NCBI GenBank assembly: GCA_035529075.1 | Contig: DATKXK010000014.1 | Coordinates: 466,807-530,806, forward strand | Length of the DNA: 64,000 nt | Direction: 5' to 3' | Origin: Acidobacteriota bacterium | GTDB taxonomy: Bacteria > Zixibacteria > MSB-5A5 > GN15 > FEB-12 | Shown here: piece after piece, positions 7,543 to 16,880 of the stretch | How positions within the stretch are numbered: position 1 is the stretch's first letter | Layout: each line of letters begins with the position of its first letter | Position numbers and translations under genes: made by a program | Notes under the pieces: model-generated | Databases searched by the model: none | What the model was told of the DNA's origin: nothing | What the model saw: only the letters and a program-made list of their open reading frames with translations

Positions 7543-10032
7543 ATGGAAACCATTATCAAGAGCAAAAACCGGCTACCCCTCCTGACTACCGATACGGAGA
7601 CCGCCTACCCGGTACTTCCACTCATGACCGGGGTGCTCTTTCCCGGCACCATGCTCACGATACAGGTCGGTCGGCCCGAGAACCTGCAACTGCTCAAGGC
7701 GTGCAGAGACGGCAGGAGCGAGTTTGTCGCCTCCTATGCGCACTCGGAGGTCGAAACGCCGGACCGTGCTCCGATTCACCAGGTCGGCGTATTTGCGGTT
7801 GTGCACGGCGTCAAAGAGGTTACCGGCGGCTCTGTGATTGCGACCCTTGAGGGTCTGCGGCGGGCGGCGCTTACACGTATCCAGTCGGCCGAACCATATA
7901 CGACGGCGACCGCGTACGCGATTGAGTCGCTGCCGTTTGTCAGCAAGCACATTAAGCAGAAGGTTGACGAGGTCATCTCAATCGTCAGCGAGATTACGCA
8001 CCTCGATCCAATGTACTCACCGGAACTGTCGAACGTACTGAAACTTAACGAAACCGACCCGGCCCTGCTGGCTGACCGAGCTGGCGCTGCCTTCCACCTC
8101 TCGCTCTCGGCCAAGCAGGAATTGCTGGAAGCCATCAGCCTGGAGCAACGCTTTGAAAGGCTTTTGTACCACCTCAATATGGAGCTTAGCCGAGTTGCCA
8201 CGGTCCTGAGTATTCACGAAAACGTCAAAAAGCGGATAGAGGACGAGCAGCAGAAGTACTTCCTGCGGCAGCAGTTAACTGAGATCCGCCGACAGCTCGG
8301 TGAGGACTTTACCGAAGAAAAAGAGGCTGCGCGCCTGCGCAATATCCTCAGAAGCAGAAAAGAACTTCCGCCTGACGTTTCGGCGCGGGCGCTGATCGAA
8401 ATCGACCGCCTCGGTCAGCTTTCTGCCGCTTCGGCCGAGTATGGTGTGACCAAGGGATATCTCGACTGGCTGCTCAATCTTCCATGGGGCAAATGCACCG
8501 CCGAGAGCCTTGACATGGCCGAGGCCGAGCGGATTCTCTCAATTGAGTACTACGGCTCCACGGGTCTGAAGGAGCAGATTCTCCAGCGGCTGTCCATCCG
8601 CAAGCTTATGGGCGGTGTGGACGAGGGCTCGACCCTCTGCCTCGTCGGTGCCCCCGGAACCGGCAAGGCTTCACTGGCCAAGGCCATAGCCCGTGCCCTG
8701 GGCAAAGAGTTCATTCGCATCTCGGTCGGAGGCATCTCCGATACCGCTGCTATCAAAGGGACGGCCAGAACGTTTCTCGGGGCGTATCCGGGTAAGATAG
8801 TCCGAACCCTTCGCGATGCCGGCACGTGCGATCCGCTGATTCTGATCGAAGATATCGATTACTTCAATGTCGAGAACGACGCTTCTGTAAACATGGCTCT
8901 CCTTGAAGTCATCGATTCGCGCCGGAGCTCGCGGTTTTTTGACAACTACCTGGGCATACCTTTTGACCTGAGCAAGGTCTTGTTTGTCTGCTCCGTCCGG
9001 TCCTACGAGGAAGTACCCGAGCAGTTTGTCCCCCGCCTGGAAATACTTGAATTGCCGGGGTATATCGAGCGTGAGAAAATCGTCATCGGGAAGCGGTATA
9101 TCATCCCCAAACTGCTCAAGAGACACGGTATCCTGAAGTCCGAATTCAGAGCCTCGGATAAGGTCCTTTCCCGGATCATCAACAATTACACGCAGGAGGC
9201 CGGGTTGCTGGGGTTCTCCCAGCAGATAGAGAAGATCTGTCGGAAGATCGCGCTGCAGAAGGCCGAAGACAAGAAGCGTTCCTGGACCATTAGCGAGAAG
9301 AACCTGGAGTCCTACCTTGGTACGCCCGTCTACATCCCGGAGAAAGCAGAGTCTCAGCCCGAGATCGGCAGTGCGGCCGGCCTGGCCTGGACCGGGTCCG
9401 GCGGCGAGTTGATGTTCATCGAAGGCTTGAAGATGAGGGGGGAAGGAGGGATCATCACGACCGGCTCTCTGGGCGACGTTATGCGCGAATCCATACAGGC
9501 GGCGCACTCGTACGTTCGTTCCAAGGCTGATGCCCTCGGTATTGATTCCAGTGATTTCAACGAGTTTGACGTGCACATCCACTTTCCCTCGGGCGCCATC
9601 CCCAAGGACGGCCCGTCGGCCGGCATCACCGTGTGCCTCGTGATTGCGTCCGTCATGGCGGAACGCCCTATCCGTAACGATATCGCCATGACCGGCGAGG
9701 TGACGCTGCGTGGCAAGGTCCTGGCCGTGGGCGGCATAAAGGAAAAGATCTCGGCGGCGTACCGCACGGGCATCTACAACGTGGCTGTGCCCAAAGAGAA
9801 CGAGAAAGATATCAAGGACCTGCCCAAGGAAATCATCCGCAAGACCAGGTTTCACTTCATCGAGCGGGTCGATGAGCTTTTCGAGCTTTGCCTGCTCGAC
9901 GTCGTTCCGTCAGTGTACTCGCTCGAAAAAGTATTTGCCGAAGAGATCGAGAAGGCGAAAAAGAGGTCCACGGCGCGCAAGAGCCGCGCCGCGGCCAAAG
10001 CCAAACCCAGACGCAAAAAGCAATCCCGCTGA
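7543..10032 (+). CDS. lon: Lon family protease with degenerate ATPase motifs but intact Ser-Lys peptidase dyad
   Basis: An 829-residue Lon (substrate-binding N-domain ~1-200, coiled-coil, AAA+ module ~330-590, S16 peptidase ~620-800, then a basic Lys/Arg/Ala tail). Peptidase residues Ser692 (KDGPSAG) and Lys733 (GGIKEK) are present. The ATPase is altered: Walker A reads GAPGTGKAS, with Ala376 replacing the Mg-binding Thr. Walker B reads LIEDID (436-437 Glu-Asp) instead of LLDEID. The sensor 1 Asn is Arg486 and the sensor 2 Arg is Leu556. The putative Arg finger (Arg498) and the pore aromatic (Phe411) remain. An in-frame ATG at 7474 would add 23 residues, but the weak promoter signal favours 7543. 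It could be a regulatory or ATP-independent Lon paralogue. Confidence 0.9.
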   Translation: METIIKSKNRLPLLTTDTETAYPVLPLMTGVLFPGTMLTIQVGRPENLQLLKACRDGRSEFVASYAHSEVETPDRAPIHQVGVFAVVHGVKEVTGGSVIATLEGLRRAALTRIQSAEPYTTATAYAIESLPFVSKHIKQKVDEVISIVSEITHLDPMYSPELSNVLKLNETDPALLADRAGAAFHLSLSAKQELLEAISLEQRFERLLYHLNMELSRVATVLSIHENVKKRIEDEQQKYFLRQQLTEIRRQLGEDFTEEKEAARLRNILRSRKELPPDVSARALIEIDRLGQLSAASAEYGVTKGYLDWLLNLPWGKCTAESLDMAEAERILSIEYYGSTGLKEQILQRLSIRKLMGGVDEGSTLCLVGAPGTGKASLAKAIARALGKEFIRISVGGISDTAAIKGTARTFLGAYPGKIVRTLRDAGTCDPLILIEDIDYFNVENDASVNMALLEVIDSRRSSRFFDNYLGIPFDLSKVLFVCSVRSYEEVPEQFVPRLEILELPGYIEREKIVIGKRYIIPKLLKRHGILKSEFRASDKVLSRIINNYTQEAGLLGFSQQIEKICRKIALQKAEDKKRSWTISEKNLESYLGTPVYIPEKAESQPEIGSAAGLAWTGSGGELMFIEGLKMRGEGGIITTGSLGDVMRESIQAAHSYVRSKADALGIDSSDFNEFDVHIHFPSGAIPKDGPSAGITVCLVIASVMAERPIRNDIAMTGEVTLRGKVLAVGGIKEKISAAYRTGIYNVAVPKENEKDIKDLPKEIIRKTRFHFIERVDELFELCLLDVVPSVYSLEKVFAEEIEKAKKRSTARKSRAAAKAKPRRKKQSR

Positions 10033-10083
10033 TCGGCAAGACGGCTCGCATCCCGGCCTTTACGCAGGTCTCCCACTTTGGCC

Positions 10084-10113
10084 TTGACAGCATTCCTGAC
10101 TGACCGGTATATT
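10084..10113 (+). promoter_or_regulatory. Sigma-70-type promoter upstream of the dockerin protein gene
   Basis: TTGACA (10084-10089), 18-base spacer, TATATT (10108-10113). It stands almost 400 bases before the ATG at 10505. Confidence 0.65.
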
Positions 10114-10185
10114 ACTTAGAGTGAACGGTCGGTCTTAGAGTCCCGCTCTGCAAACTTCATGTGTTACTCTGTACGCGATGGAATG

Positions 10186-10238
10186 TCGGCATGCTCATCC
10201 CGGGCGTAAGCCCCCGGATGCGCGTGCCTGTATGCCGA
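10186..10238 (+). other. Structured leader element
   Basis: An outer 7-bp stem TCGGCAT/ATGCCGA encloses an inner hairpin CATCCCGGG/CCCCGGATG (eight of nine pairs) with the loop CGTAAGC. There is no T run behind it, so it is not a simple terminator. Confidence 0.4.
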
Positions 10239-10504
10239 ATCAGACTCTTGAGACTTTCCGGTTGACGATTGCAGGAAGTTCCAGGCAGCGCGCTGCTGCA
10301 GGGAGGCGTGCAAGGCGAGAGCAGGTCGCTGACGATTGCCTTTACATGTCCGCTCGAGGTTAGTGTTTCCGCGCATGGACCGCCTCCTCAGGCCCGGACC
10401 GGTTATCGCCGGTCAAAAGGCTTACTCCGTGCTGACCTGCCCGGATTCCGGTGGGAACATGCTGAAGCAAACAAGGAACGTGTGAATATCCGAAGGAGCA
10501 TGCG

Positions 10505-12928
10505 ATGCGGCAGGTAACCCTCTACGTTATTCTCTGGCTGATAGTCAGTTGCGCCGTCGCCACCGGTCAGGTCACGCAGATAGTGCTCGACAACGTCACC
10601 AACACCGTTGACGACACGCTGCTGGTGGCCGGCGAGCAGCACTCGTTCGATCTACGCGCCACCAACCTCGGGAGCTATGTTAACTACAACCCCACCAACG
10701 GCTTCCGCATCTTCTCTGAGGACGGCGCACAGTGGACGTTTCCGTTGGCTGACACTACCATCGACACCACCATTACCCTGATCGAGCCTCCGCCCGATCC
10801 CGTTTTCGACACCACCATCGATACGGTTATTGTATTCTCCTGGGTGGATCCCACTTACCGTGCGTTCTTCGACCAGTTCTTCGTCAACCAGTACAGCGTG
10901 GACGGCATCGGGTCCGATACGACCGCCTTTGCCGGGGTGGGGTTATCGGTCGATCGCGGTATCCCCGACGGCTGGGATGCGCTGTCGTATAAGATCATCT
11001 TACAGAGCCGGCTGCAAGATCACGGCAAGCATATCTGCATTGATTCCTCCTGGTTTCCCCCCGGGGGCACCTGGAAATGGGCCCCGCTGAACGTGATGTT
11101 TCCGCAGATCAGTCCCGACTGGTCGGGTCAGAGTTGTTACCGGGTGTTCGACTCCAACTATGTTGAGCCCAGCAACCTGTTGGTTTCAGTCACGGAGTTG
11201 AATTTCAGCGGTCCCCAGGGAGGCGACAATCCGCCGGCACAGACGTTTGAGATTACCTCCGACAACGAGCCGTTGAGTTTCGCGCTTTTTGAGGAGGCCA
11301 CATGGCTGTTGAAAGACCCCGTATCGGGCACGACGCCGGAGGAAATCACGGTCTCCGTGAACCTCACGGGCCTGGCCGAGGGGGTGTATTCGGACTCGAT
11401 CCGGATTGAGTCGGCCGGAGCAGCCAATTCACCCAGGTACGTTCACGTCACGCTGGAGATAGCGCCGCCGCCGCCGGAAATCTCAGTAAGCAGCAATGCC
11501 TTCTTCTTCAACGCTGTAGCCGGTGAGGCCAATCCCGACCCGCAGACGCTGACAATCACTAACCTCGGCGGTGCCGAGCTGAACTGGACCGTGTCCAACT
11601 CTGAAACGTGGCTGCAGCTTATACCGACTTCGGGAACCGATTCCGGCGACGTTACGCTCTCGGCTGACATCACCGGGTTGCCGTTTAACGACTACTATGA
11701 CACCATAGTCGTGGCTGACCCGAACGCCTCCAACAGCCCCGTGCGTATTCCCGTTACTCTCAGCGTGGGCTCCGACCTGCCTATCATCGAGACAGGCTAT
11801 CTCCCGATGTACATTGTCACCTTCGATGAGCTCGATGTATTCTCAAGGAATTTCTACGTGGGGAACGCTGGCGCCGGGACCATGAACTTCTGGGTCGAGG
11901 AGAGCTCCGCCGAGATTATCGATGTCGCACCGGCAAGCGGCACGGCTCCGGATTCGGTCACGCTGACGTTCAGGTTCAAGTCCGTAACTCAAGGCCAGCA
12001 GCACTTCGATACCGTTTGGGTATACTCCAACGAAGCCATCAACTCGCCGCAGCCGGTGCCCCTTCGTTTGCGTTTCGTAGCGGACCCGGCCATAATCGGC
12101 CTGAATACGGACAGCATTACCCTTGACCTGTACGAGTGCTACCAGGGATTGGGCGCCGTGCTGCCGCAGGGCAGGCTCGAGGTTACCAACCTGGGCGGCG
12201 ACGACCCCATGGAAGTCGTACTGGAATACGAATCCGACCTGTTCACGGCGCGCCCTGACGGCGGCAGTCCGTTCCCCGCCTTTGATATAGTCCCCGCACC
12301 CGTCGGCGATCTCCCGGCCGGGTCGTATCTGGACACCATCCTCGTGGTGGCTCTCAACGCTGTAAACTCGCCGCAGACGGTGATAGTCAATTACAACGTG
12401 ACGCCGGCCGATGAGGACCCGGAACTGGTGCTTTCAAGAGACGAGGAATTGATACTCTACAAGCGGGATTCCGGCCCCGTTCAGAAGGAAGGCTTCAGGA
12501 TACTGAATCTGCACGGCGGGTGCCTCGACTGGTTCGTCGATGAGGCCGTGCCGTGGTTTGATCCCGTCGATTCATCGGGCGGCGTCCCGCACACGTTCTT
12601 CTACGTCGTGGAGGCCCCGGGCCTGCCCAATGGTTCCTACGCCGACTCGCTGTTTATCGTGGCCCCGGGCGCGGTCAACCCGCCCCAGAAAGTCGCCCTC
12701 AATCTTTACGTATATGACTTACGGGGGGATGTCAATGCCGATGGAATAATCGACATCGGCGACATTACGTACCTTATACGGTATCTTTTTATCGATGGTC
12801 CGGACCCGATACCGATATTTCTGGTCGGCGATGTCAACTGCGACGGGACGGTCGACGTCGGCGACCTGTCGCTGCTGATTCGGTACCTCTTTGTGGATGA
12901 CCAGCCGCCGTGCGACGAGCCGTTCTGA
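10505..12928 (+). CDS. Secreted protein with tandem BACON/Ig-like repeats and a C-terminal dockerin-like domain
   Basis: An 807-residue exported protein. A signal peptide covers ~1-21 (VTLYVILWLIVSCAVATG). After a unique ~200-residue N-terminal domain, about five repeats of ~100 residues run from ~220 to ~735. Each has the pattern 'xTxxNxGG...L.W.v......WL...P.sG......v.v..........Y.d.i.v....a.NSPq.V.v.l', which is typical of BACON-like beta-sandwiches. The last ~65 residues are a dockerin pair: DVNADGIIDIGDITYLIRYL and DVNCDGTVDVGDLSLLIRYL, with Asp/Asn calcium-loop residues. A GAAGGAG ribosome site precedes ATG 10505. The same dockerin style is on the following M1 peptidase. Ligand unknown; no cohesin is visible here. 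Confidence 0.85.
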   Translation: MRQVTLYVILWLIVSCAVATGQVTQIVLDNVTNTVDDTLLVAGEQHSFDLRATNLGSYVNYNPTNGFRIFSEDGAQWTFPLADTTIDTTITLIEPPPDPVFDTTIDTVIVFSWVDPTYRAFFDQFFVNQYSVDGIGSDTTAFAGVGLSVDRGIPDGWDALSYKIILQSRLQDHGKHICIDSSWFPPGGTWKWAPLNVMFPQISPDWSGQSCYRVFDSNYVEPSNLLVSVTELNFSGPQGGDNPPAQTFEITSDNEPLSFALFEEATWLLKDPVSGTTPEEITVSVNLTGLAEGVYSDSIRIESAGAANSPRYVHVTLEIAPPPPEISVSSNAFFFNAVAGEANPDPQTLTITNLGGAELNWTVSNSETWLQLIPTSGTDSGDVTLSADITGLPFNDYYDTIVVADPNASNSPVRIPVTLSVGSDLPIIETGYLPMYIVTFDELDVFSRNFYVGNAGAGTMNFWVEESSAEIIDVAPASGTAPDSVTLTFRFKSVTQGQQHFDTVWVYSNEAINSPQPVPLRLRFVADPAIIGLNTDSITLDLYECYQGLGAVLPQGRLEVTNLGGDDPMEVVLEYESDLFTARPDGGSPFPAFDIVPAPVGDLPAGSYLDTILVVALNAVNSPQTVIVNYNVTPADEDPELVLSRDEELILYKRDSGPVQKEGFRILNLHGGCLDWFVDEAVPWFDPVDSSGGVPHTFFYVVEAPGLPNGSYADSLFIVAPGAVNPPQKVALNLYVYDLRGDVNADGIIDIGDITYLIRYLFIDGPDPIPIFLVGDVNCDGTVDVGDLSLLIRYLFVDDQPPCDEPF

Positions 12929-12957
12929 GGTAAGGCCGGAATCATAGGGGCTTTGCG

Positions 12958-12987
12958 GACGCCGCCGACCGAAGGGCCGGCGGCGTC
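12958..12987 (+). terminator. GC-rich hairpin after the dockerin protein gene
   Basis: GACGCCGCCG pairs perfectly with CGGCGGCGTC across a ten-base loop, 30 bases after the stop. There is no T run, so termination would be inefficient or factor-assisted. Confidence 0.45.
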
Positions 12988-13022
12988 GCTTCGTCCGGCA
13001 TCGCCGCAGGGCCAGAGAGTTC

Positions 13023-13051
13023 TTGACAGACGGGAGCTTTTTCCGTATTAT
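13023..13051 (+). promoter_or_regulatory. Sigma-70-type promoter of the M1 peptidase gene
   Basis: TTGACA (13023-13028), 17-base spacer, TATTAT (13046-13051). It is followed by a ~90-base leader ending in GGAGG (13138-13142). Confidence 0.75.
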
Positions 13052-13148
13052 AGAATAAAGGCCGCAAGTCCTTTGCCGATATAATGTTGCAAGAGCCGGT
13101 CCGAGCAGGCAAGGAACGCTCAACCGGTCAAGAACCTGGAGGTCTCCG

Positions 13149-15389
13149 TTGTTACGAACAGCCATCTTTCTCGGTCTCACGCTCGTGTTCTGCATCGTCC
13201 TGTCTTCTCCCATCGTCGTGGCACAGCGCCTGGACAGCGACAGCGATACACCGCTGACCCCGTCGCAAATGCATGAAGTCTTGGGTCGGCAGAAGGCGGA
13301 AGCGCTCGACCGGACACGACGCGTTCTAAGCGAAGCTGCGACTGCCGCTGCGGCCAGTACGCAAACCAACTATGACGTCCTCAGGTACGATATTTATATC
13401 CGCGTCGATGATACGCTGGAGATTCTCCACGGCGCCGTCGGCTTTGTCGCCAGGGCCACCGAGTCCGCCGTTTCCGAGGTCGAGGTGGATTTGTTCAGCG
13501 ACATGGCGGTTGACTCGATTGTCTCGCTCGCGGGAGTTCTCGGCTACGGCCGGACCGGAGACGTAATTACGGTCGTGCTGGACCGCTCGTACGATATCGA
13601 CGAGGAGTTTGAGTTCACCATACATTACAACGGGCATCCGGTGGAGGGCGGACTTCAGGCTTTCGCCTTCGACTGGCGGGCCGGTCGAAAAGTGATCGCG
13701 TCTCTGTCCGAGCCGTATTTTGCCCGATCGTGGTGGCCCTGCAAGGACCGGATGGATGACAAGGCCGATTCCTTTAACATTGCCATCGAGGTGGACACGT
13801 CGTTCTATGTGGGGTCCAACGGTTCCCTCGACTCGGTTGTCGCCGCGAGTGCCAACACGCACACGTATTACTATACTGTTCATTACCCCATGGCCACGTA
13901 CCTCTTTTCGCTGGCCATTCACCCCTACGCCGTCTGGTCCGACATCTACGTGTACAACGACGACCAGGATACGATGCCCGTGGTGCACGCCGTCTATCCT
14001 GACCTGTATTCGGCGTCGCTGACTTCATATGACATCACGCCGCAGGCCATCGGGATTTTTGCGGAACATTACGGCGAATATCCGTTCGTGGCTGAGAAAT
14101 ACGGTCACGCCAATTTTGAGTGGGGCGGGGCCATGGAGCACCAGACCATGACGTCGATGGTCGGCTCGTCGTTCGGCCTCTCGGAGCGGGTCATAGTCCA
14201 CGAACTGTCCCACCAATGGTGGGGGGACATGGTCACGTGCGAATCCTGGGCCGATATCTGGCTCAACGAAGGCTGGGCGTCGTACTCGGAGGCCCTGTAC
14301 TACCTCGAATTGGACGGCTGGGAGCACTACCACGCTTACATGGACAGTATGGCCTACTGGGGAAGCGGGACGGTCTACTGTGACGACACGACCAACGTGT
14401 GGCGGATTTTCAACGGCGGACTCAGCTACGACAAGGGCGCCTGGGTGGTGCACATGCTCCGCGGTGTGCTCGGTGACTCACTCTTCTATGAAGGACTCGA
14501 CGCCTACTACAACTCCGAGTACCAGTACGGCGCCCTGACCACGGAGAAATTCAAGAACCTCTGGGAGGAAGCGACTTCTCAGGAACTTGACTGGTTCTTC
14601 GACGAGTGGGTGTTCGGCCAGTACTACCCGCAGTACAGGTACCAGTACGCCTACCGCTGGGACGACATGGGCATATACGCCATCTACCTCTGGGTCTCCC
14701 AGGTCCAGACGACCCAGCCCCAGGTATTCACGATGCCCGTCGATTTCTTCATCGACTACGTCTCGAGACCCGATGACACTTTGACGTTCATGGTCGACCA
14801 GAGGGGACAGCTGTTCCGGTTCTACTCGCCGAGTACGGTAGCTAATGTCATCCTGGACCCGGCCGGCTGGATTCTCCAGAAAGCCTACGTACAGTCCTGG
14901 ACGATGCATGTCATAACCTTCGACGCCGATCTCTCTGAAGGCCGGCAGTACGTCTCGTATAGCGATACTGTTTCCGTGATTGGCGGCTCAGGCAACTTCA
15001 CGGTGACGATAACGGCCGGGGCGCTGCCCGACGGTCTCAGTATCGACAATACCGGCATTATCACCGGGGCGCCGACCGACACGGGCAGCTTCACGTTTAC
15101 GGTTGACTTTGACGACAATGAGGAGTCCTTCAGGGACGACGCCCAGTTAACGATTCACGTGACGCCCACGGAACTGGTGCCCGGAGACGTCAATTTCCTT
15201 GACGCCCTTGTCGACGTCGGAGACCTCACATACCTGATCGTCTACCTGTTCATCAAGGGTCCGGAACCTCCGGTCCTGAACCAGGCCGATGTCAACACCG
15301 ACTGCGTGATCGATATTGGTGACGTCACGTACCTGATTGCCTACCTGTTCATCGAGGGTGAAGACCCGCTGCCGGGGTGCGTCGATTAG
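13149..15389 (+). CDS. Secreted M1 family metallopeptidase with Ig-like and dockerin-like C-terminal domains
   Basis: A 746-residue exported zinc peptidase. A signal peptide covers ~1-26 and the M1 N-terminal beta domain ~50-230. The catalytic domain has GGAMEH (the GxMEN exopeptidase loop, with His for Asn), HELSHQW with zinc ligands His351, His355 and Glu374 (NEGWASY), and the downstream YDKGA tyrosine. A putative-Ig domain follows (~600-675, ending GAPTDTGSFTFTVDF). Residues ~680-746 are a dockerin pair (VDVGDLTYLIVYLF and IDIGDVTYLIAYLF). The start is TTG 13149, six bases behind GGAGG. It probably degrades peptides at or outside the cell surface. A hairpin terminator follows. Confidence 0.93.
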   Translation: MLRTAIFLGLTLVFCIVLSSPIVVAQRLDSDSDTPLTPSQMHEVLGRQKAEALDRTRRVLSEAATAAAASTQTNYDVLRYDIYIRVDDTLEILHGAVGFVARATESAVSEVEVDLFSDMAVDSIVSLAGVLGYGRTGDVITVVLDRSYDIDEEFEFTIHYNGHPVEGGLQAFAFDWRAGRKVIASLSEPYFARSWWPCKDRMDDKADSFNIAIEVDTSFYVGSNGSLDSVVAASANTHTYYYTVHYPMATYLFSLAIHPYAVWSDIYVYNDDQDTMPVVHAVYPDLYSASLTSYDITPQAIGIFAEHYGEYPFVAEKYGHANFEWGGAMEHQTMTSMVGSSFGLSERVIVHELSHQWWGDMVTCESWADIWLNEGWASYSEALYYLELDGWEHYHAYMDSMAYWGSGTVYCDDTTNVWRIFNGGLSYDKGAWVVHMLRGVLGDSLFYEGLDAYYNSEYQYGALTTEKFKNLWEEATSQELDWFFDEWVFGQYYPQYRYQYAYRWDDMGIYAIYLWVSQVQTTQPQVFTMPVDFFIDYVSRPDDTLTFMVDQRGQLFRFYSPSTVANVILDPAGWILQKAYVQSWTMHVITFDADLSEGRQYVSYSDTVSVIGGSGNFTVTITAGALPDGLSIDNTGIITGAPTDTGSFTFTVDFDDNEESFRDDAQLTIHVTPTELVPGDVNFLDALVDVGDLTYLIVYLFIKGPEPPVLNQADVNTDCVIDIGDVTYLIAYLFIEGEDPLPGCVD

Positions 15390-15417
15390 GGCACCTGGCT
15401 TATCCATTGGCGTGTAA

Positions 15418-15444
15418 TGCCCCTGCAGATGCGGGGGCATTTTT
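15418..15444 (+). terminator. Rho-independent terminator after the M1 peptidase gene
   Basis: ATGCCCC and GGGGCAT form a stem followed by five T, 28 bases after the stop. Confidence 0.8.
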
Positions 15445-15479
15445 GCAGGTGGGCGCGACGCTCCGAGGGCAGGTTTTTG

Positions 15480-15507
15480 TTGCGCCGTCGCCGAAAAAGG
15501 GTATCAT
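15480..15507 (+). promoter_or_regulatory. Possible promoter of miaB
   Basis: TTGCGC (15480-15485), 16-base spacer, TATCAT (15502-15507), 54 bases before the miaB start. The -35 box is weak. Confidence 0.35.
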
Positions 15508-15560
15508 GGATTCGTAGTCGCCAGAGGGCGTCAGGCCGTACCAGCCAGCCGGATACCGAT

Positions 15561-16880
15561 ATGAGCGAACAGAAGAAGCCCAGGACGTTCCACATATCTA
15601 CTTATGGCTGCCAGATGAATCTGGCGGATTCCTCGACGCTTGCCGCTGCCCTGGCCGCACGAGGATACAGGCGCGTGCCGCGAGAGGATGACGCCGACCT
15701 GATTATCCTTAACACCTGCTCGGTAAGACAGAAGGCCGAGGAGCGCGTGTTCGGCCGGCTGGCCGAATTGCAGGGGCTCAAGACCGGAAACGGAAACAGG
15801 AAGATCGCCGTGGTGGGCTGCATGGCCCAGCGGCTGGGTGCGGCGTTGATCGAAAAGCTCCCGCACGTTGACTACGTTCTCGGCACCGACCGCGAGTTTG
15901 AACTTCCCGACGTCATCGAGGGCGTCGAAGGGACCTCGCGGGTTATGACGGCCTTCGGCCATGAGAACATGGACGTCATCGAGCCGGTAAAGGAAACGCC
16001 GTACTCCGGGTTCGTCACCATTTCCCGAGGCTGTGACAATCACTGCAGCTACTGCATCGTCCCGTACGTGCGGGGGGAGGAGCGCGCGCACGGCGCTGAC
16101 TACATCACCAGCGCCGTCAGAGAGATGGTCGACGAGGGCGTCGTTGAGGTCACTCTGCTGGGCCAGAACGTCAACAGCTACCGGTACGGCCACCTGGACT
16201 TCTCCGGACTGCTCCGGCGGGTACTCGGCGAGACCGGCATCGAGCGTCTGCGCTTCATGACGTCGCACCCCAGGGACCTGTCGCCGGAACTGGTCGACGT
16301 CATGGCCGACGAGCCGAGACTCATGCCCCACGTTCACCTGCCGCTGCAGTCAGGCAACGACCGGATACTCGAGAAAATGGGCCGGCGGTATTCAGTCGCG
16401 CGTTACCGGGAAATCATAGAGTATATCCGGGCAAAGCTGGACTACGCGGCCATAACGACCGACCTCATCGTCGGTTTCCCGACGGAGTCCGATGACGAGT
16501 ACGAGGATACACTGGCCGCCGTCCGGGAGTTTCAGTTCGACACCGCTTTCATGTTCCGATATTCGCCGCGACCCGGTACGGAGGCGTCGGGCTTTCCTGA
16601 CGACGTGGCGGAACCGGTCAAAATCAGCCGGTTGAACCGGCTGATCGCCCTGCAGCAGGCTATGTCGCGCCAGGTCAACCAGCGAGAGATCGGCCGGGTC
16701 CGGCATTCTCTGGTGGAGGGATACTCGCGACGAAGCCGTGACTATCTGCGGGCCCGCACCGAAGGGAATAAGACGGTGCTCTTCAAAACAGTCGCCGTGC
16801 CGGAGGGAACCGTCCTGCCCGTTCGTATAACGGCGGCGGATGCTTTCACGCTGCACGGCGAAATCGTGGAGCGGCAATGA
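15561..16880 (+). CDS. miaB: tRNA-2-methylthio-N6-dimethylallyladenosine synthase MiaB
   Basis: A 439-residue radical-SAM methylthiotransferase that adds a methylthio group to i6A37 of tRNAs reading UNN codons. The three N-terminal cluster cysteines are in YGCQMN, NTCSVR and VGCMAQ. The radical-SAM cluster is in RGCDNHCSYCIVPYVRG, where the Cys-x3-Cys-x2-Cys spacing is exact. A C-terminal TRAM domain (VEGYSRRS...VPVRITAAD) is present. ATG 15561 is chosen because the protein aligns from MSEQKKP...FHISTYGCQMN; the frame is open further upstream but runs through a terminator. Its stop overlaps the next start (ATGA), so translation of the sensor protein is probably coupled to it. Confidence 0.96.
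   Translation: MSEQKKPRTFHISTYGCQMNLADSSTLAAALAARGYRRVPREDDADLIILNTCSVRQKAEERVFGRLAELQGLKTGNGNRKIAVVGCMAQRLGAALIEKLPHVDYVLGTDREFELPDVIEGVEGTSRVMTAFGHENMDVIEPVKETPYSGFVTISRGCDNHCSYCIVPYVRGEERAHGADYITSAVREMVDEGVVEVTLLGQNVNSYRYGHLDFSGLLRRVLGETGIERLRFMTSHPRDLSPELVDVMADEPRLMPHVHLPLQSGNDRILEKMGRRYSVARYREIIEYIRAKLDYAAITTDLIVGFPTESDDEYEDTLAAVREFQFDTAFMFRYSPRPGTEASGFPDDVAEPVKISRLNRLIALQQAMSRQVNQREIGRVRHSLVEGYSRRSRDYLRARTEGNKTVLFKTVAVPEGTVLPVRITAADAFTLHGEIVERQ

Larger units (their letters stand above)
10033..10504 (+). other. Long intergenic region / 5' leader of the dockerin protein gene
   Basis: 472 bases without a supportable gene. It holds a consensus promoter at 10084-10113, so the transcript would begin near 10120 and carry a ~385-base leader. 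The leader has a bipartite hairpin at 10186-10238, a repeated TGACGATTGC (10263-10272 and 10330-10339), and a 6-bp hairpin GACCGG/CCGGTC at 10397-10414. I recognise no known riboswitch. Confidence 0.5.

Noticed and set aside
8671..9855. 394-codon minus-strand frame opposite Lon
   Set aside because: Shadow of the Lon coding sequence, with no start signal or recognisable domain.
10114..10504. A tRNA or known riboswitch in the long leader
   Set aside because: No cloverleaf, CCA end or known riboswitch core sequence could be found by eye.
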